Shown: positions 1 to 17,765, counted from the first letter of the stretch. The stretch: DNA of 64,000 nt from Lepisosteus oculatus (GCF_040954835.1 NC_090698.1:23867501-23931500), one strand, 5' to 3'. Translations and numbers: made by a program. Notes: generated from the letters alone by a model not told the origin.

Positions 1-155
1 GAAAACTGGCCCCAGGTGTAAATGTCTGTCTGTCTGCCTTGCAATGGACTGGTGTTCCATCCAGGGTGCATGCCACCTTGCAGCCATTGCTTGCTAGGAT
101 AGGCTACAGCTTCACCACGAATGTGTATTGGAAGAAGTGGTAAGAAAATGGATAA
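1..155 (+). repeat. V-SINE 3' part (truncated by window edge)
   Basis: This stretch resembles the 3' half of the longer V-SINE-like copy at 43671-44007. Shared features are the segment around 'aaaactggcccc', a 'ggactggtgttccatcc' block, and a terminal 'aagaaaatggataaatgga'. The tRNA-derived head would lie outside the window. The identification comes from similarity to other copies in the window and recall of the family, not from a search. Confidence 0.6.
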
Positions 156-942
156 ATGGATCTTAGCTCTGTGGAAGGAAGCAGTCCAGGCATTTCCACA
201 AAAGGTGACATCTTCTGACTGAGATGCTGAATCTAGCAGGACTTGCCTAGAACTTTGCTTATAGGCTAAACAAGGAAACAACCTCACGCCAACTTCAAGT
301 CCAAACAAGGGGGATTCCAAATTCATAATATGTGCCCTCATCAGCAGTATTCAAATATACATTAACTGGCACTAAAATTCTGCAAACATTCAGAAAGCGG
401 CATTTATTATGGTTCACTCACCTCAGGTGAGGACTCGGATTACATAACCAAATTGAAAACAAAAGTTAATATTTGCTTCCGAGATGAACAAGAAAAATGT
501 TTTTGGTCAACAGAATTTGCAGTTATTCCTCCTTCACTAAAAACATGGAAGGGCCAATCACAATACCCGACTCACCACTGTGACCCCTATCCTAGCATTG
601 GGGAAGATCAGATACAGAATTTACTGATAACAGAGCAAAGTGACAGGTGCCACACCAGAGACAAGTACTGTAAAACAAGTATCACCAGTTTTAATCATGT
701 AAATCACTGTAACTGAACAATTCAAATAAAATAACCCTTCTTTGACAATCTATGCAACCAGAAACTTGGATCAGATTTCAAAATTAAAAACTAGCGCAGA
801 AAGAAAAGTTTCTAGTTCTAGGGTATTTTAATTACTTACAAAGTTAACCTCCTCTGGCAACACAGTGTTCTTTTCTTTAAGGTCCAAATCATGGACAGCA
901 GTTGCAGTAAAATATAATCGATACAGTATTCTGGCATTAGTA

Positions 943-1019
943 CACCACAGAAACAAGTAAGGGTTAATTCCATTAAGAAAGAAGGAACAATGTTTCGGTT
1001 GTGGAGTCTTCTTCAGCTG
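943..1019 (-). repeat. Penelope-like element tail
   Basis: Read on the minus strand, this has the same order of motifs as the tail of the Penelope-like element ending near 23205: a 'ctgaagaag...cgaaac' block, a pyrimidine tract, then 'ggaatta' and 'cttacttgtt'. It is diverged and isolated, with no coding part beside it. A 93-codon open frame over it is a chance reading. Confidence 0.6.
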
Positions 1020-1862
1020 TATCCTATTATAGCCAGCACACACTGATGCGGCTCCACACTTGAAAACTAGTGTACAATGGACATTTGTCAAACAGCCATG
1101 GAAATTCACCTGTTAACCAAAAAAGTGCATCATTGCCGATTCATGTGCTCTTCAAGATTGGCAATCTAACATACTTCAGAGACCCCAAAAAACAGCCACA
1201 CGAGAAACAAACTAAAATTTTAAACAGAATGCTTGCACTTAACACAATAATCCAAAAAGAATACAACAAATCAAGTAACAGGAAAACATGTTGGCTAAAT
1301 CTGTATTCCAATCTGTGCTCATTTAAGCATGCAATTGAAGAGGCTTTGTTTACAATTTTCCAGTCCTACATTGTCTAAGACAAAGCATATGGCACTCAAC
1401 AGGCTCTAATGATTCAAGCGGTTCAACACAAGCAGAATTCTACCAACACAGCAGTGTGCTGCCAAGCAGCATATAACCAGAATCTGCTTAAGGTAGCAGA
1501 AAGCATATAATTCATAATTTCCCATTTTTAAAACGAGCTTTTAAAGCATAATCTTTACCTGAAGACCAAACTCACTCTGTGCATAAATTAAAAAATTAAA
1601 CCATTAACAATCTTGATTATAGATCAATTAATTCACTTTTAAATAAGTTATTTAATAAGTATTTACAGGTTTCTCAAATAACCAAAATTAAATGAAGTAT
1701 TAAAAGTACATTTTCTTCACCTCAAAAAATAGTTAATTATTGAAGTACTTTTGATTGAATAAAAGTACTTTAGAATGTTCATTTTAGAACAAAAAGTCAG
1801 TCTCCTAGAAATATCAGACTGCTTGCTTTTCTTGAATTACAGAAAACACTAAGCTCTCTTAC

Positions 1863-2030
1863 ACATCATTCTGGAAGTATGGAACAGGCTGCCGGGCCAT
1901 ACTGTTGAAGCCGATATCTTGGTTGATCTCAAGAAAGGGCTGGATGAGATTCAAAGATATTTAAAAACCAAAGGAGCTGGATAAATCCAACTCTGACATT
2001 CTTGCATTCTTAACTTGAGAGGAAAGTCTC
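1863..2030 (+). pseudogene. LINE ORF2 C-terminal remnant (CR1-like)
   Basis: The stretch beginning 'ctggaagtatggaacaggct' and continuing through 'gaagccgatatcttggttg' and 'aagaaagggctggatgagat' matches the extreme C-terminal coding part and 3' end of a fish non-LTR retrotransposon. A better preserved copy is at 15950-16435. No long frame survives. Confidence 0.5.
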
Positions 2031-3795
2031 AAATGAAAATTTAAATACCTATGTTTTACTGTTCTATTCAGTAATTACATTTTATATCTCCTTATTAGAT
2101 CATGTAAAAAAAAGAACTTTAGGAAAATAGTTTAGAGAAAGCTTGAAACTGTTTATATTGTCTTTGTATGCTTAATGGTTCTAAAGAGAAACTCCATAAA
2201 GAGTGAAAGAATGCTGAGGTAAAGCCTAGTCAAAAAACATAAGTGCTTTCAATTAGCCAATAAATTCTTTAAAATGTACTGTGTATTCACATCCCTGCCC
2301 TCATTTGTTTTTGTGCCACACAACTGGTGCTGCTGCAAGTGTAAAAAAAAAATGCACTGTAGTTTAGGTTTTAGTGGCTCCTATAAAATAACAAAAAAAA
2401 AACCAAATCAGTCCAGAACATCTATGACTCAGCATTGCAGCCTTTTGAACTTTTTTCCACAACTGCCGCTGGATAGGTGTGAATACTGCAATACATGAAA
2501 CCAACAGAGATTGATCGACGACACTCATTTCACTTTGCTCCACAACAGAGTGAAATGAGCATTTTAATGAGCATAAAGTTCATTTGTAAACCTAGCATAT
2601 ACATGACACAACACAACTCTGGAAACCCGTCTTGTCAAAAAACAAAATTGCAGAAAATGTCACTGAGAAATTTCAACCGATATTAACATTCCTGCAGCAT
2701 CCTTCAGAGCAGATGAAATCCTTACTGCGGTAAACTGTACTATGCGCTGTATTTTGTTCAATACCATTTGAACTAAAAACACAAAATGGAACCGGATTCC
2801 AAATCATGACATCTTATGAAGAAATCACCATCTTGTCACGTGACTGATGAACTCGCACTCAGTCTCTCCTGATCGGCCAAAAGCAAAACATCTGTCAAAG
2901 CAGAAGACGTTAAACCACAAAAACAGCAGGCATACAGGGGAACAATTCAGCATAAAACTGAAAACACATCTTCTTGTGTATGCTGAGCTTTAAATGCTTA
3001 AACAGCAAGCAAAGTGGGTTATCAGACCTACTGCAATGCACATCCTGCTAGTGCTTCCAAGGGCACTATTAGACTTCATTATGTTCAAAACCCAGCCTCT
3101 AGAATCTTAGCCAGATAGGTTTCACATGAATATCACTCCTGCTCTCGCCTTTCTGCTTTGGCTCCTAATCAACAAAAAGTATTAAAACAATCACTTCTTT
3201 CTACCTTAAAGATTTCCTGATCTACACTCTCAAGAGCTCTGCTCGCTGAATGTCCCCATGACAAGCCACCACACTGGGCTATAGGACTTTTCAACACAAA
3301 CACACCAAAACTGTGCAACAGCCTAACTGATAATCTCTCTCCATTCAAGGTCTTCAAAACAATTTTGAAACATTTCAAGCTAGTGCTTCCTATACAACCA
3401 CTTTTTACTTTCTGTGCCTCAACATGTTCCGTCTACCAATGCTTCTGCTGATTTGTAATCTCTACTGTAAAGTGCATACCGATGTCAGGCCATTAAGGGT
3501 GCAACACAAAATATTAAATGAGAAATATAATCAGAAAACAACTGTCTTCTTGTAGACAACACCTCCACAAGTAAACTAAGCCAATTACCAATACTCTTCT
3601 GCAGAAATAAATTTTTACATGTAAAAAATGTATTAACAAAGACAGTGCTAGTTACTTGGTTGATTTGATGGTTACCACAAGCCTATGCAGTCTACTTAGG
3701 AAGGAGGTGGATGTCATATCTTAAATACTGTCACTTTAAAGAGTTTTACACTGACTACAGCAGCAGTTAATTTGGTCCACTGTTAATCTAGTTCA

Positions 3796-4145
3796 TTGTT
3801 AAAACATAGCACCTTATATAATGTGAAGGTCTCAGTAATACTAAGGTGTTGCTTAATGCATGTTGTTCTAACATTCACTGCGGAACCCTGCTTTGGTAAC
3901 CTTAATGCACACAATAAAAACAGACTGAGCAGGATTGTGAAAGGAGCCGGCAAAATCACTGGTGCACAACAGCTAGAGCTGTCAGACATCTACGTCAAAC
4001 AAACAGTGCAGAAGGCCAATATAATCATCGTCATGACCACCCCTTACAACAATGCATCTGAGCTCCTTTCATCTGGGTGTCCATTTAGATTAAAAGTAGT
4101 GCAACAGTTATCCTTTATTCCCACAGCCATTAACCTACTTAATTT
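3796..4145 (+). pseudogene. LINE reverse transcriptase C-terminal fragment
   Basis: A 119-codon frame contains a segment like 'GNLNAHNKNRLSRIVKGAGK', followed by an 'ELSDIYVKQTVQKA' block and a final 'FIPTAINLLN' motif. This is the usual order at the C-terminal end of ORF2 of fish LINEs, after the reverse transcriptase domain. It is 5'-truncated and lies antisense in PRKAA1 intron 1. The family assignment (L2/CR1/Rex group) is by recall. Confidence 0.65.
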
Positions 4146-4559
4146 GGACAATTGATTGTATATTTATATTTCTTTTTCCTTTATCATCATACATGTACAA
4201 TTCTTATTAGTAAATTGGTTAATGTTGTGTTAAATCTATTGTGTGTTTTGTATTGTCTGTTATCTGCCTGCAAAGCAGATTTCCTGTCTGGACAAAAAGT
4301 AAAAACAAACACGTTTTTCACCCTAATGAGGAAGTAAACTAATACACAACCTACTATACACAGGCCAATACCCAAAGATGTCCAGAGGTTTGTCATGGAG
4401 CCATGGAGATTGCAAAACACAAAAACGTCTACTGTAACCTTTGAGTACAGGTTACAAAGCAGTCAGGTTGATCATTACTATTCAAAAAGGTAAAGGTAAA
4501 AAAGGTGTTGGACTCTTTCATGTTGTTGGATAATGCCCCACTAAACTGCCTAACACTTT

Positions 4560-4690
4560 GATCCATCCACAATCAACAGGAAGGAGCCTAAATCCACCCT
4601 GGACGGGACACCAGTCCATCGCAGACCAGACACAGATGCACACACTCATATCAATTTTCCCAGAAACCAATTATCCTGTCCAAAAACTTT
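4560..4690 (-). repeat. V-SINE 3' fragment
   Basis: The minus-strand reading gives the '...gatggactggtgtcccgtcc' block also found in the other V-SINE copies, in the opposite orientation to that at position 1. Only the central and 3' part is present. Confidence 0.5.
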
Positions 4691-7564
4691 TGTTAAAAGT
4701 CCCTTTGTAAATCTTAATGCTGTAGCACAAGCTAACTGTAGTAGTACATTGTACACCACAACTTACAGCATAAAAAACAGTCAGAAGCATTATCTTCAGT
4801 CTTTCAGCTGTCCTTGGTAAGCAAAACAGATATTCTTTAAAGGAATACAAAAACCCTATTGTGATTACTTTTTAATAATGACTAGGTGATGATGCAATCC
4901 CCAAGACCATGATAAATCTTCCTTGGATTAATCATTTAGGTTAATGCGCACAATTCATAAGGATTCAAGTGATAGTGTGAGCAGAGTAGGGGAATGCAAT
5001 ATGTAATTCTCCAAAAACATAGGCTATATACAGTATAAAACATTTTGAAACAGTGCATATTCATTATGACTAAGCTCTACTTAGGTTTCCCACCCTAAAT
5101 TATAATTAAGTTGCTTGTTATATGCTAATTAACGTGTTTAATATAAGTGCTTGAGAAAGTTTTACGTAATGAGAATGTTCTAGTATTCAGGCCGATTGCT
5201 TTTAAACCAAAGCCAGTAGGCTACTTGGGATTAAAGAGCACCTCAGTTTTCACAAATCATCAGCAGCAGCACAAGTTAATGCTTCTCTGTTGATTATGTT
5301 GGGTGGCCTTCCATTTCTGCTGTTAGAATAACTGCTAACATCGCACAGTAATGTTGCCTCTTCAAAACAGCGTACAGGAAAAACATAAATATAAGTAAGA
5401 CTTGGTCTTAAATATCTAAAACTATATGACATAAGGATGCAAAAACTGCCAGTAGAACACAAGCAGAAAAACCGAAGGCCATCTTTCCTGAAAACAACCC
5501 ATTAGCCTAGCCTCATTTCATTCTTTCAAATCTACCAGTTTTAATGATTAAGTCATAATAATTTGTAAAAAAAACACTGAAAATTAACTGTCACACATTT
5601 AAGCCTAATTTTGAAAGTAAGTAATATTCTGCAGGGTTGTGCTCTGGGGTAAAATAAAAATAGACTTCACTGAAACAAATACAGGACAAAGACTCGGTTT
5701 CTACAATTTGAACAACTCCACATGCAACTACAGTTTTCAACACATAAACTAGAAGAAAATATACCTTTTACGAGCCGTGAGACACAACACTGAAACTAAC
5801 AGATAAAGTTGTGATTAACAATGTCTCAGGGTAGCCATGGAACTGCCAATGGCTCAGGGTTGCCTTGGAAACATTAGATATAGCCCCCAAAGTCATACAT
5901 AAATAAGAGAGAATCAACAAAGCGTTCCAGTTCACTGGACAACTACACTGGACAGGTAGTAAGTCAAAGCACTGCAGAGCAATTCAATGCTTGCTGCATA
6001 CATTACACACAGGCCTTCACTAAGATAAGAATTTTAAGTGCTGAGTACATTTTGCCATCTCAGTTACTTGAAAATAGAAACCTTTTGCTGTCAAGGACAT
6101 GTATAGAGAATTTAATAACTGAACATAAAAACTGACTTTTTGCTCAATAATGTACCCATGTCCAGCTCAATTCATAATCAAGATTTACATTAAATAAAAA
6201 CCAGGTCTATAGACCCCAACTGTAACAGCATAACCTAGAAACGCTTTTGGTAGTCCAGACAATATTCATTTGAAATATTCAAAAAGTTGTTATATGTAAA
6301 TTGAGAGTTGGTTTTATAGAATGCAATGTTGGCACAAATGAGGTTTACAAACAACAGAAAATGCAACTTCTCCACCATTGCAGAAAGCAAAGACTTGGTT
6401 ATAAACCTTTCAGAAGAGAGTGATTCATATTCTATTTATATTAAGTTTTAATAGTAAATGAACTGAGAAAACTTACATTGCATAAGACTGAAAGTTCCAG
6501 ACTGATTTTTATTTCATTAGCCTTAGCATTGTCATATATGAAATCTTCATTCAAAGAACATTTATTCATTTAGACCTCTCATGTAGTTTTTGAAAGCTTT
6601 CATGGAAATTCAAGATTGTAAATATCAACTAGACGCTCCTGTAATGTTATCCTTTAATAGTTTGTCTATATTAATAAAAGTAAAGATTATCTTTAATATA
6701 TTTTTCAATTAAACTTTTAATAACCTAGTGAACCAGAGATGGTCGTGTCGCTTAAACATTTCAAGAACCATCAATATTCCAACTCCTTATTATTTGGCAT
6801 AAAACTTAACATCAAAAGTGAATGCTGGAATCCAAAGTAGACTTTATAACGGTATTCTTTGAAATTTTCATCAACTTGCAAATAACCACGAATTATAATC
6901 AAGTCTAATGTGAATACCCTATGCAGTGCTAGTTTAATCATACTTAACTTTGATTTCGACTGCAAAAATTAAAGAGGTTATAACAGTCTACACCGTCTGT
7001 AAAAAAAAATCATTAAAAACCGCGTTAGATGTCAAACTTCTTCTTCGGCTTCTGCACCTGTATTTTCCATTAGAAATCAATATTTTCCGTTACAGAGTGA
7101 CACAAAGATGCTACCGCAACTGCTCACACCACATTTTGATTATTTTTAAGATAACATGAAATTAACAACCTCTAAAACACCTACAGAAATTAAAAGGGTT
7201 CAAAAGTTTATTAAATTTAAGTTACGCATCTAGCCAAAACTAAAAACAATTTTAACTTGAGGAGTGGCGTGGCTTACAAATCACAGCTTAGTTTTGTCAC
7301 TGACACTGTTTTAACGATTGGGAACGTTCGACTAAAAATGACATAAATTAGCCATTACTGACTTCACAAGGCTGAGACATCAGCCACTTAGCAAGCTAAC
7401 ATTTCATTAGAGGACAGGCAAAAAGAGCAGTAATCAATCAACACACAACTCCGCCAACATGCACATGAAAACGGTGCTATTTTCTTCTGGGAGTTTGAAG
7501 TGAACATGCACAGCAACAGATACTGCAAATTGCAACATGCAATGTTGTTCAGCAACTCTTCTCA

Positions 7565-7860
<296 letters not shown>

Positions 7861-8706
7861 TTATTTTTTTACATAGCCCTCGAATTTCAAGCGGCTTGAA
7901 GTTGGGCAACACTTTTGCGTTGGTGTTTAACAGTTTTGAGAGCACCTGCACTGAGAACAGAGCAGACATTTCATATTACAATACTCAAATATATACAATA
8001 TTTGTTTTCTTATATATAAGTATAATTGTACGAATTTATATAAATGAGAAGTGAATCTTTAATCTTTTGCGCGTTTTCTTAATTGAGGTGGGACATATAT
8101 ATACACTTATTTTTTAATTCAGTATTTTGACTGCTTATTAGGACTGAAAGCGCTGTACAACAAACTAGAACAGAAGAAGAAAGTGAAAAAGAAAAAGCAC
8201 AGCAAATTAATTTAGTGAAAGGAAGAATAAGACTGAATTACACATCAGAAGCTTTTGTGAAAAAATTAGCTTTAATAGAAATTTGAAAACGCTGACTGTC
8301 GCAGTCTGATGGTTTAATTAATGAGCTCCACAGACATGGCGCTGGACCACTGTATGTTGTATACCACAGTATATGGTATACTGTAAGTACTGTAAAGAGC
8401 CTGATCTCCTGAGAGAGAAGGCCAGAATCACCAAATCTACATGTGAGCTGACTGAAAAGGTACAGAGAGAAAGGTGATGTTGTATCTGAACTGCCACAGT
8501 GTTCAAGTTTTTGAATAAAAGGCAACTCAGAAATATGTCCCGGCCTGTTAACAAGGCGTGATAGCTACAGACTTTAAGCCTTTGTGACGGATGACAACGA
8601 GCTGCACTCCATGCAGGATCTGATGCTAACCCACCCTCTGCATTTTCTGTGATGTCACCTTTAAGGGTGCATCTCCTACCTTATAAGAGTGTGACAGTGG
8701 TTTTAT

Positions 8707-9395
8707 CAGGGTTCCCACTCATTTTTACCAACAAAGTTCCAAAACTTTTCATTGACTTTTTTTCTGCATAATTTACATCTCGCACGTCCTGGGTCTTCAT
8801 CTTTGTGGAGCTTGTATTTTTCATCTGCTAACCAGAGATCACTGAAAACACATTTTCTCATATTTGTATTTGGATCAGTTAGGTAATATTGAAATTCACC
8901 TTTCTTCCAGTGAAAGACAAAATTTCCACCGTGTGGAAAAACATTTCTGTATATACGATTTCTGTAAATAAGATGGCTTTATATTTTCGGTTTTAATTGT
9001 TTAACTTTTAACTATAAAAATCCTGCGAGAGGGTCTGATGCAACACTATAATGCATAATGTTAGCAACAGCAACGCCACATCCTCTTTTTAAAAGTGTGC
9101 TAACTTGTGAACAAAATTATATGATACAGCCATGATCATATTGGGTCAATTAAAAATAAATCCTTGACTTTTCCAAAACTTATCATTTTTCAAAATCTTT
9201 CCAGGCGTGGAAAATAAAATGTCATTTTTCCATAACTTGTGAACAAAATTATATGATACAGCCATGATCATATTGGGTCAATTAAAAAAAAATCCTTGAC
9301 TTTTCCAAAACTTATCATTTTTCAAAATCTTTCCAGGCGTGGAAAATAAAATGTCATTTTCCATAACGTATCCAGGATTTCCATGACCGTGGGTT
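8707..9395. repeat. Degenerate DNA-transposon-like (MITE) repeat
   Basis: One end reads 'cagggttcccactcattttt'. The other end reads 'gatttccatgaccgtggg', whose reverse complement starts 'cccacggtcatgg'. Repeated 'cttttccaaaacttatcatt' and 'ccaggcgtggaaaa' words fill the interior. This layout recalls widespread fish nonautonomous DNA elements, but the termini match only partly and I see no convincing target-site duplication. No coding capacity. Confidence 0.4.
9101..9364. repeat. 132-bp tandem duplication, two copies
   Basis: The unit beginning 'taacttgtgaacaaaattat' at 9101 recurs at 9233. The two 132-bp copies differ by an AT/A-run change near the middle and one T in a homopolymer near the end, so they are about 98% identical. 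It lies inside the MITE-like repeat. Confidence 0.85.
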
Positions 9396-10527
9396 TTTTG
9401 TACTTTCAGAAACAACTGGTGCAGAGCTGTTCAGGACTGCCCCTTCTTAATGAAAATTTCCAAACCCCTAGCAATCTTCTAGTGTGACATTCATAGGTCT
9501 ACCTGCAGCCAAAATAGTCAGGTAGGTGAAGACTGATACAGCATTAAATCACACTTATTTATTATTTACAGAAATGTGTTTTATGTATGGGTAGATCATT
9601 CTTTGCTCATGCAGAAGCTATGAAAGCAAATTTTTGTCTCCCCTTCACCCATTTTTCTTTGCTTTTCATAAGAAAAAATGGGTTAAAGATGGAAACTATT
9701 TTATAAGTATTAGTGAGGTCAGACCTTTAAAATAAAATTTTAAAACCCTCATTACCAGTCCAGGAAATGTCTTTGTTCCTTTAAGAACAGAAACTACACA
9801 AAACATGAAGACATTTCCCTCCTCCAGCTTTAACTGCTAGTAGTTCCCAGAAACTCCTAGTTTTAAGAATGTTGTCATCAGATTCACCATCACAGCCAAA
9901 CAGCTCATATTAAGTCTTAACAACCAATTATGATGTACCTCCTAGCCTGAACCTTGGATGCGTTTCATTTTGTGGTCCAGGATATGCTTCACTGATGATC
10001 TTGCAAAAGCCAATTGCCTTAACAGTTTGAATACTCCCTCAGTTACAGGCTCAATCTGGCCCAAAACCAAATGCGTCACAAAATGCACTTGGGTTCTTGC
10101 ATTTTTGTCTGCTGCTCTATTTCCTTAAGGAATCTTCAATGCATCTAATAGAAAAGCACATTTTTATCAATCCAATCAGAAGTAATAGACTTGAAATTTG
10201 TTGATTGGGAAGCTGAATTATTGTCGAATCGATGCCTTTGTATGTCGTAATAATTCCTCACACTTGTAAAGCTTGTTTCTGGACACTCATCTCAATGTCA
10301 TTTTTGCCTACACCATGGCACAATATAGTAACCGTTATCAGAGAATCATTCATTGTTGCCTACTCCTTAAGGACATATTCATAAAGAGGGCTATTTACAA
10401 ATTCAAGATTTTCAAGATCTATAGCCCAATTTACTCATAATATTTACTGATAATCATGAATCCCCATTGAGTTTCCTCTTTGTAACCAGAGAAGAAAAAA
10501 ACAACACAATCACTTTGAAACAGCATA

Positions 10528-10533
10528 TTTATT
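10528..10533 (-). terminator. RPL37: RPL37 poly(A) signal AATAAA
   Basis: The minus-strand hexamer AATAAA begins 13 bases after the RPL37 stop codon. A very short 3' UTR is usual for ribosomal protein genes. Cleavage would be expected near 10510. Confidence 0.75.
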
Positions 10534-10546
10534 TTAAACAGTCTGT

Positions 10547-15190
<4,644 letters not shown>

Positions 15191-15193
<3 letters not shown>

Positions 15194-15232
15194 CTTCCTC
15201 CAGAGGCTGACACGATAGAGACCGGAAAAGAG
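15191..15232 (-). CDS. RPL37: RPL37 exon 1 (5' UTR and ATG)
   Basis: The ATG at 15193-15191 abuts the donor GTGAGT. The 5' UTR is about 39 bases. The predicted first base is the C at 15232 that starts a terminal oligopyrimidine tract. Confidence 0.85.
15224..15232 (-). promoter_or_regulatory. RPL37: 5' TOP motif / RPL37 transcription start
   Basis: The minus strand reads CTCTTTTCC followed by GG: a C followed by an unbroken pyrimidine run. This is the TOP signature through which LARP1/mTOR control translation of ribosomal protein mRNAs. It sits at the right distance (about 39 nt) before the ATG. The exact start needs transcript data. Confidence 0.65.
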
Positions 15233-15455
15233 TCTGGTGTTCCACTAAATCAATTCCGTTTTCTTCCGGTGGAAACTCGGAACCAACTTTTTCAAGTCTG
15301 TTATTTACTATTCAGTGCTATTAATGTTAGATATTTGTAAGAAAAGCGTTTGTTTAAAACGTTGCATAACGTACTTTTGATCTATATTAATTACACTTTA
15401 AAGTCTATTTTTAATAGACATATGACCAAAACTATACCAACATTAAGAATTTAAA

Positions 15456-15578
15456 AGCAGGTCAGGCTTTATGAGCAGAAATACAGCCCAAACGTCTTGC
15501 CAATGCGGAAAGCATACTTATCTTGCGCTTGGCTCCAAAGTTCACAGTTCCATGAAAGCAGACTTCGAAGAAATGAAA
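15456..15578 (-). pseudogene. Partial duplicate of RPL37 exon 2 and its donor region
   Basis: About 220 bp upstream of the RPL37 start, the + strand reads 'gagcagaaatacagccc', 'gtcttgccaatgcgg' and 'cttgcgcttggct'. These occur in the same order and spacing as 'gacagaaataccgccc', 'cttcttgccaatggggg' and 'cttgcgcttggct' at the exon 2/intron 2 junction (about 14206-14315). Intron sequence is included, so this is a DNA-level duplicate, not a retrocopy. A few-base deletion and many substitutions destroy the frame. Confidence 0.6.
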
Positions 15579-15949
15579 CGAAGTAAAATTAGATATAATG
15601 AATATTGATTCTGTATAGAATGGATGTGAATAGTTTAATGGGATTTGAAGTACTGAACAAACTTATCCAAAAAAAGTAAATCAAGATAAAAATGGTATCC
15701 CAACAGGTTCCATAGTTCACTTAATAAAATAAAGCACTTTATAAAATGATAAGGAAACAGCAAATATATTTAAAAGAAGTACTATGAATTGCAAGCACTG
15801 ATAAAAAGGACATATTAGAAATGTTAAGAGAGAAACAGAAAGGAACATTTATATTGTTCCATCTTCTTAGCAATTTGAAAGAACAAAAAAGTCAAATAAA
15901 ATGTTAGGAGATGTATTTTAAAGTATAACATTTATTTTAAAAGATGCTA

Positions 15950-16435
15950 TAAAATTGTGTAGTACATTAGTAAGGCCTCACTTAGTAAACTGTGTACAAT
16001 TTTGTTGACCACAATAGAGAAAACAGATTGAGGAAATTAATGTGCTAAATTGACTTGATGAAGGACATGATCTTGTTTAATCTTGAACAGAGAAAACTAC
16101 AAGGGGACCTAATACAAGGAATCAAAATCCTCAAAGACATAACATAGCAGTGCCAAACCAAGACACGACTGAAGACAAGTCCCAGCAGACTTCTTCTGCA
16201 TGACCAACGAAACATGAAAAAGAAGAAAGTTCACAAGTGGAAAGAAAAGTGGAAGTGCTTTTACAACTGAAAACAGGAGGTACTTCTTCACCCTTAAGTT
16301 TGTGGGAGTATGGAACAAGTTACCTAGCTGATGCCCTAGTTTCTTTCAAGGAAGTGCTGGATTTTAACATCTAAAAGGACTAGATGGGTCAAATGGTCTC
16401 CTCTCATTTGTAACTGTTCTATATGCAAGTGAAAT
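15950..16435 (+). pseudogene. CR1-like LINE 3' remnant
   Basis: The order 'cattagtaaggcctcactta', 'aaactacaaggggacctaat', 'gtatggaacaagttacctag' and 'caaatggtctcctctcattt' follows the C-terminal coding and 3' part of an abundant fish LINE. Its coding sense is 'lvrpxLEYC...RGDLIEVYKIL...VWNKLPS'. It is full of indels, and its last 150 bases also occur at 1863-2030. Confidence 0.6.
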
Positions 16436-16742
16436 TAATATACAGTAAAGTTCCTCCAGATGGCAGTGTCCATTGCTAAAAGATAGCCGGCTACAATTCC
16501 CTCTAAGACAATTTCTAGGCCAGAACCTTCTCTTTTGTACATACACCAACATAAATATCCGCTAAATCACATTATTCAAGATTACCTTACTACAGATTTC
16601 ATAGGGTATTTTGAAAAGTTACTTTGATGAACACACTCAAGAAAAGTTTGAAAGCACTTTATGAACAAAAATCAATCCTAACTTCTCCCAAGAAAATATT
16701 AACATGAGAACTTAGGTTTTGTGCAAAGGACACAAACTGGTT

Positions 16743-16747
<5 letters not shown>

Positions 16748-16786
<39 letters not shown>

Positions 16787-16787
16787 T
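16748..16787. repeat. (AAT)n microsatellite
   Basis: About thirteen uninterrupted AAT/TAA units, continuing into a short (TA)n stretch. A shorter (ATA)n run lies at 23981-24002 and a degenerate AAT-rich tract at 51155-51215. Confidence 0.9.
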
Positions 16788-16839
16788 ATATATATAAAGT
16801 GTAATATAAAATAATGTTAACTGTTATCATAAACACAGG

Positions 16840-17005
16840 GTTTTCAGTGCTGATCCTGGACTGAATTTTCTGATTTTCATTGCAATTGGCTTCACAGCCA
16901 CCAGACCTTATTGACCATTGTTTAATTAGTTAAGATAATCATGAACTACTAATCACCGTCCCAAAAGACTGGAGCTCCCCAACAACAGGGTTGGAGACTA
17001 CTGAC
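16840..17005. repeat. Possible short inverted-terminus MITE
   Basis: Starts around 'cagtgctgatcctggactg' and ends around 'cagggttggagactactg'. The ends are imperfectly inverted: 'cagtgctgatcctgg' against 'cagtagtctccaacc' read from the far end. The 'cctggactg'/'gggttggagac' style recalls common fish MITEs. Weak evidence. Confidence 0.3.
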
Positions 17006-17444
17006 CTGAATAACCTTTGAAGCACAACATATGGTGGAACACATTCTTTCAAATCCATTTTAAAGACCAGTCAAGCTACACAAATCCTAGAGCGTATGTA
17101 CTTTGTTTCTTTGTAAGAAATAAACTTTGTGTCAGATATAAAATTAATTAATCCATATTTCCAGCACTGACCATTGTTCAACACATAATAGCTGGAGGTC
17201 AATGTCAGCCACGTCTTCCCTCAGGTCCTGTTGCTAGTGTCTGTACAGATCTAGTTAATTCTGTTTTTTGTCCTACAAGCCCTTTAGCACCAGTTGCCCT
17301 TCTGGAGACCTTTTATGAGGCATCAACAAGGAAATGCTTTCTGAGGCATGGAGCACAGAATATGTAATGTAATGCCCCAGTTTTAGCTTAACTAGGGCAC
17401 TGTCAAGTTTATTGTATCTTCTCTAGAACTGCTTATTAAGCACC

Positions 17445-17765
17445 ATGTCCAATCATCCATCCATCATTGTTGGTAAGACACTTTCCTGGTGAGGGTTGCA
17501 GCATGCCAGATGCAGGGTTGATGCGGGGTCCAAGGCAGAATTAAATGCACATGGGACCCTAGTCACAGGACCCTAACTCAGGAACAGTTAAGCGTGGCCA
17601 ATCGATCTTAGCCAGCTTGTGTGTGGGAGGTGGACTGAACCTGGGACACCTGGAGAATACACCAGCTCCACACAGACAGTTTCCCGTTGTCAGAATTGAA
17701 CCAAGGGCCATGGACCTGTGAAGTATCACCCCTGAGTGCAATGACAACTGTGTGGCCCAATACCA
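17445..17765 (-). repeat. V-SINE, near full length
   Basis: The minus-strand reading contains the tRNA-like head (B-box-like 'ggttcaattctgac'), the central 'ctgtgtggagctggtgtatt' domain, and a tail ending in (GGAT)n. Indels are numerous, so it is an old copy. Confidence 0.65.

Larger units (their letters stand above)
7861..10510. other. Intergenic region between PRKAA1 and RPL37
   Basis: About 2.7 kb separate the PRKAA1 5' end from the RPL37 3' end. Apart from the transposon-like repeat at 8707-9395, I see no gene. Several ATACTGTA-type palindromic words occur at 8350-8395. Confidence 0.6.

Noticed and set aside
828..1109. 93-codon minus-strand frame
   Set aside because: It covers a Penelope-like tail repeat and has no conserved protein features.
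3169..3378. 69-codon minus-strand frame in PRKAA1 intron 1
   Set aside because: Looks vaguely like a retroelement C-terminus, but no motif could be matched with confidence.
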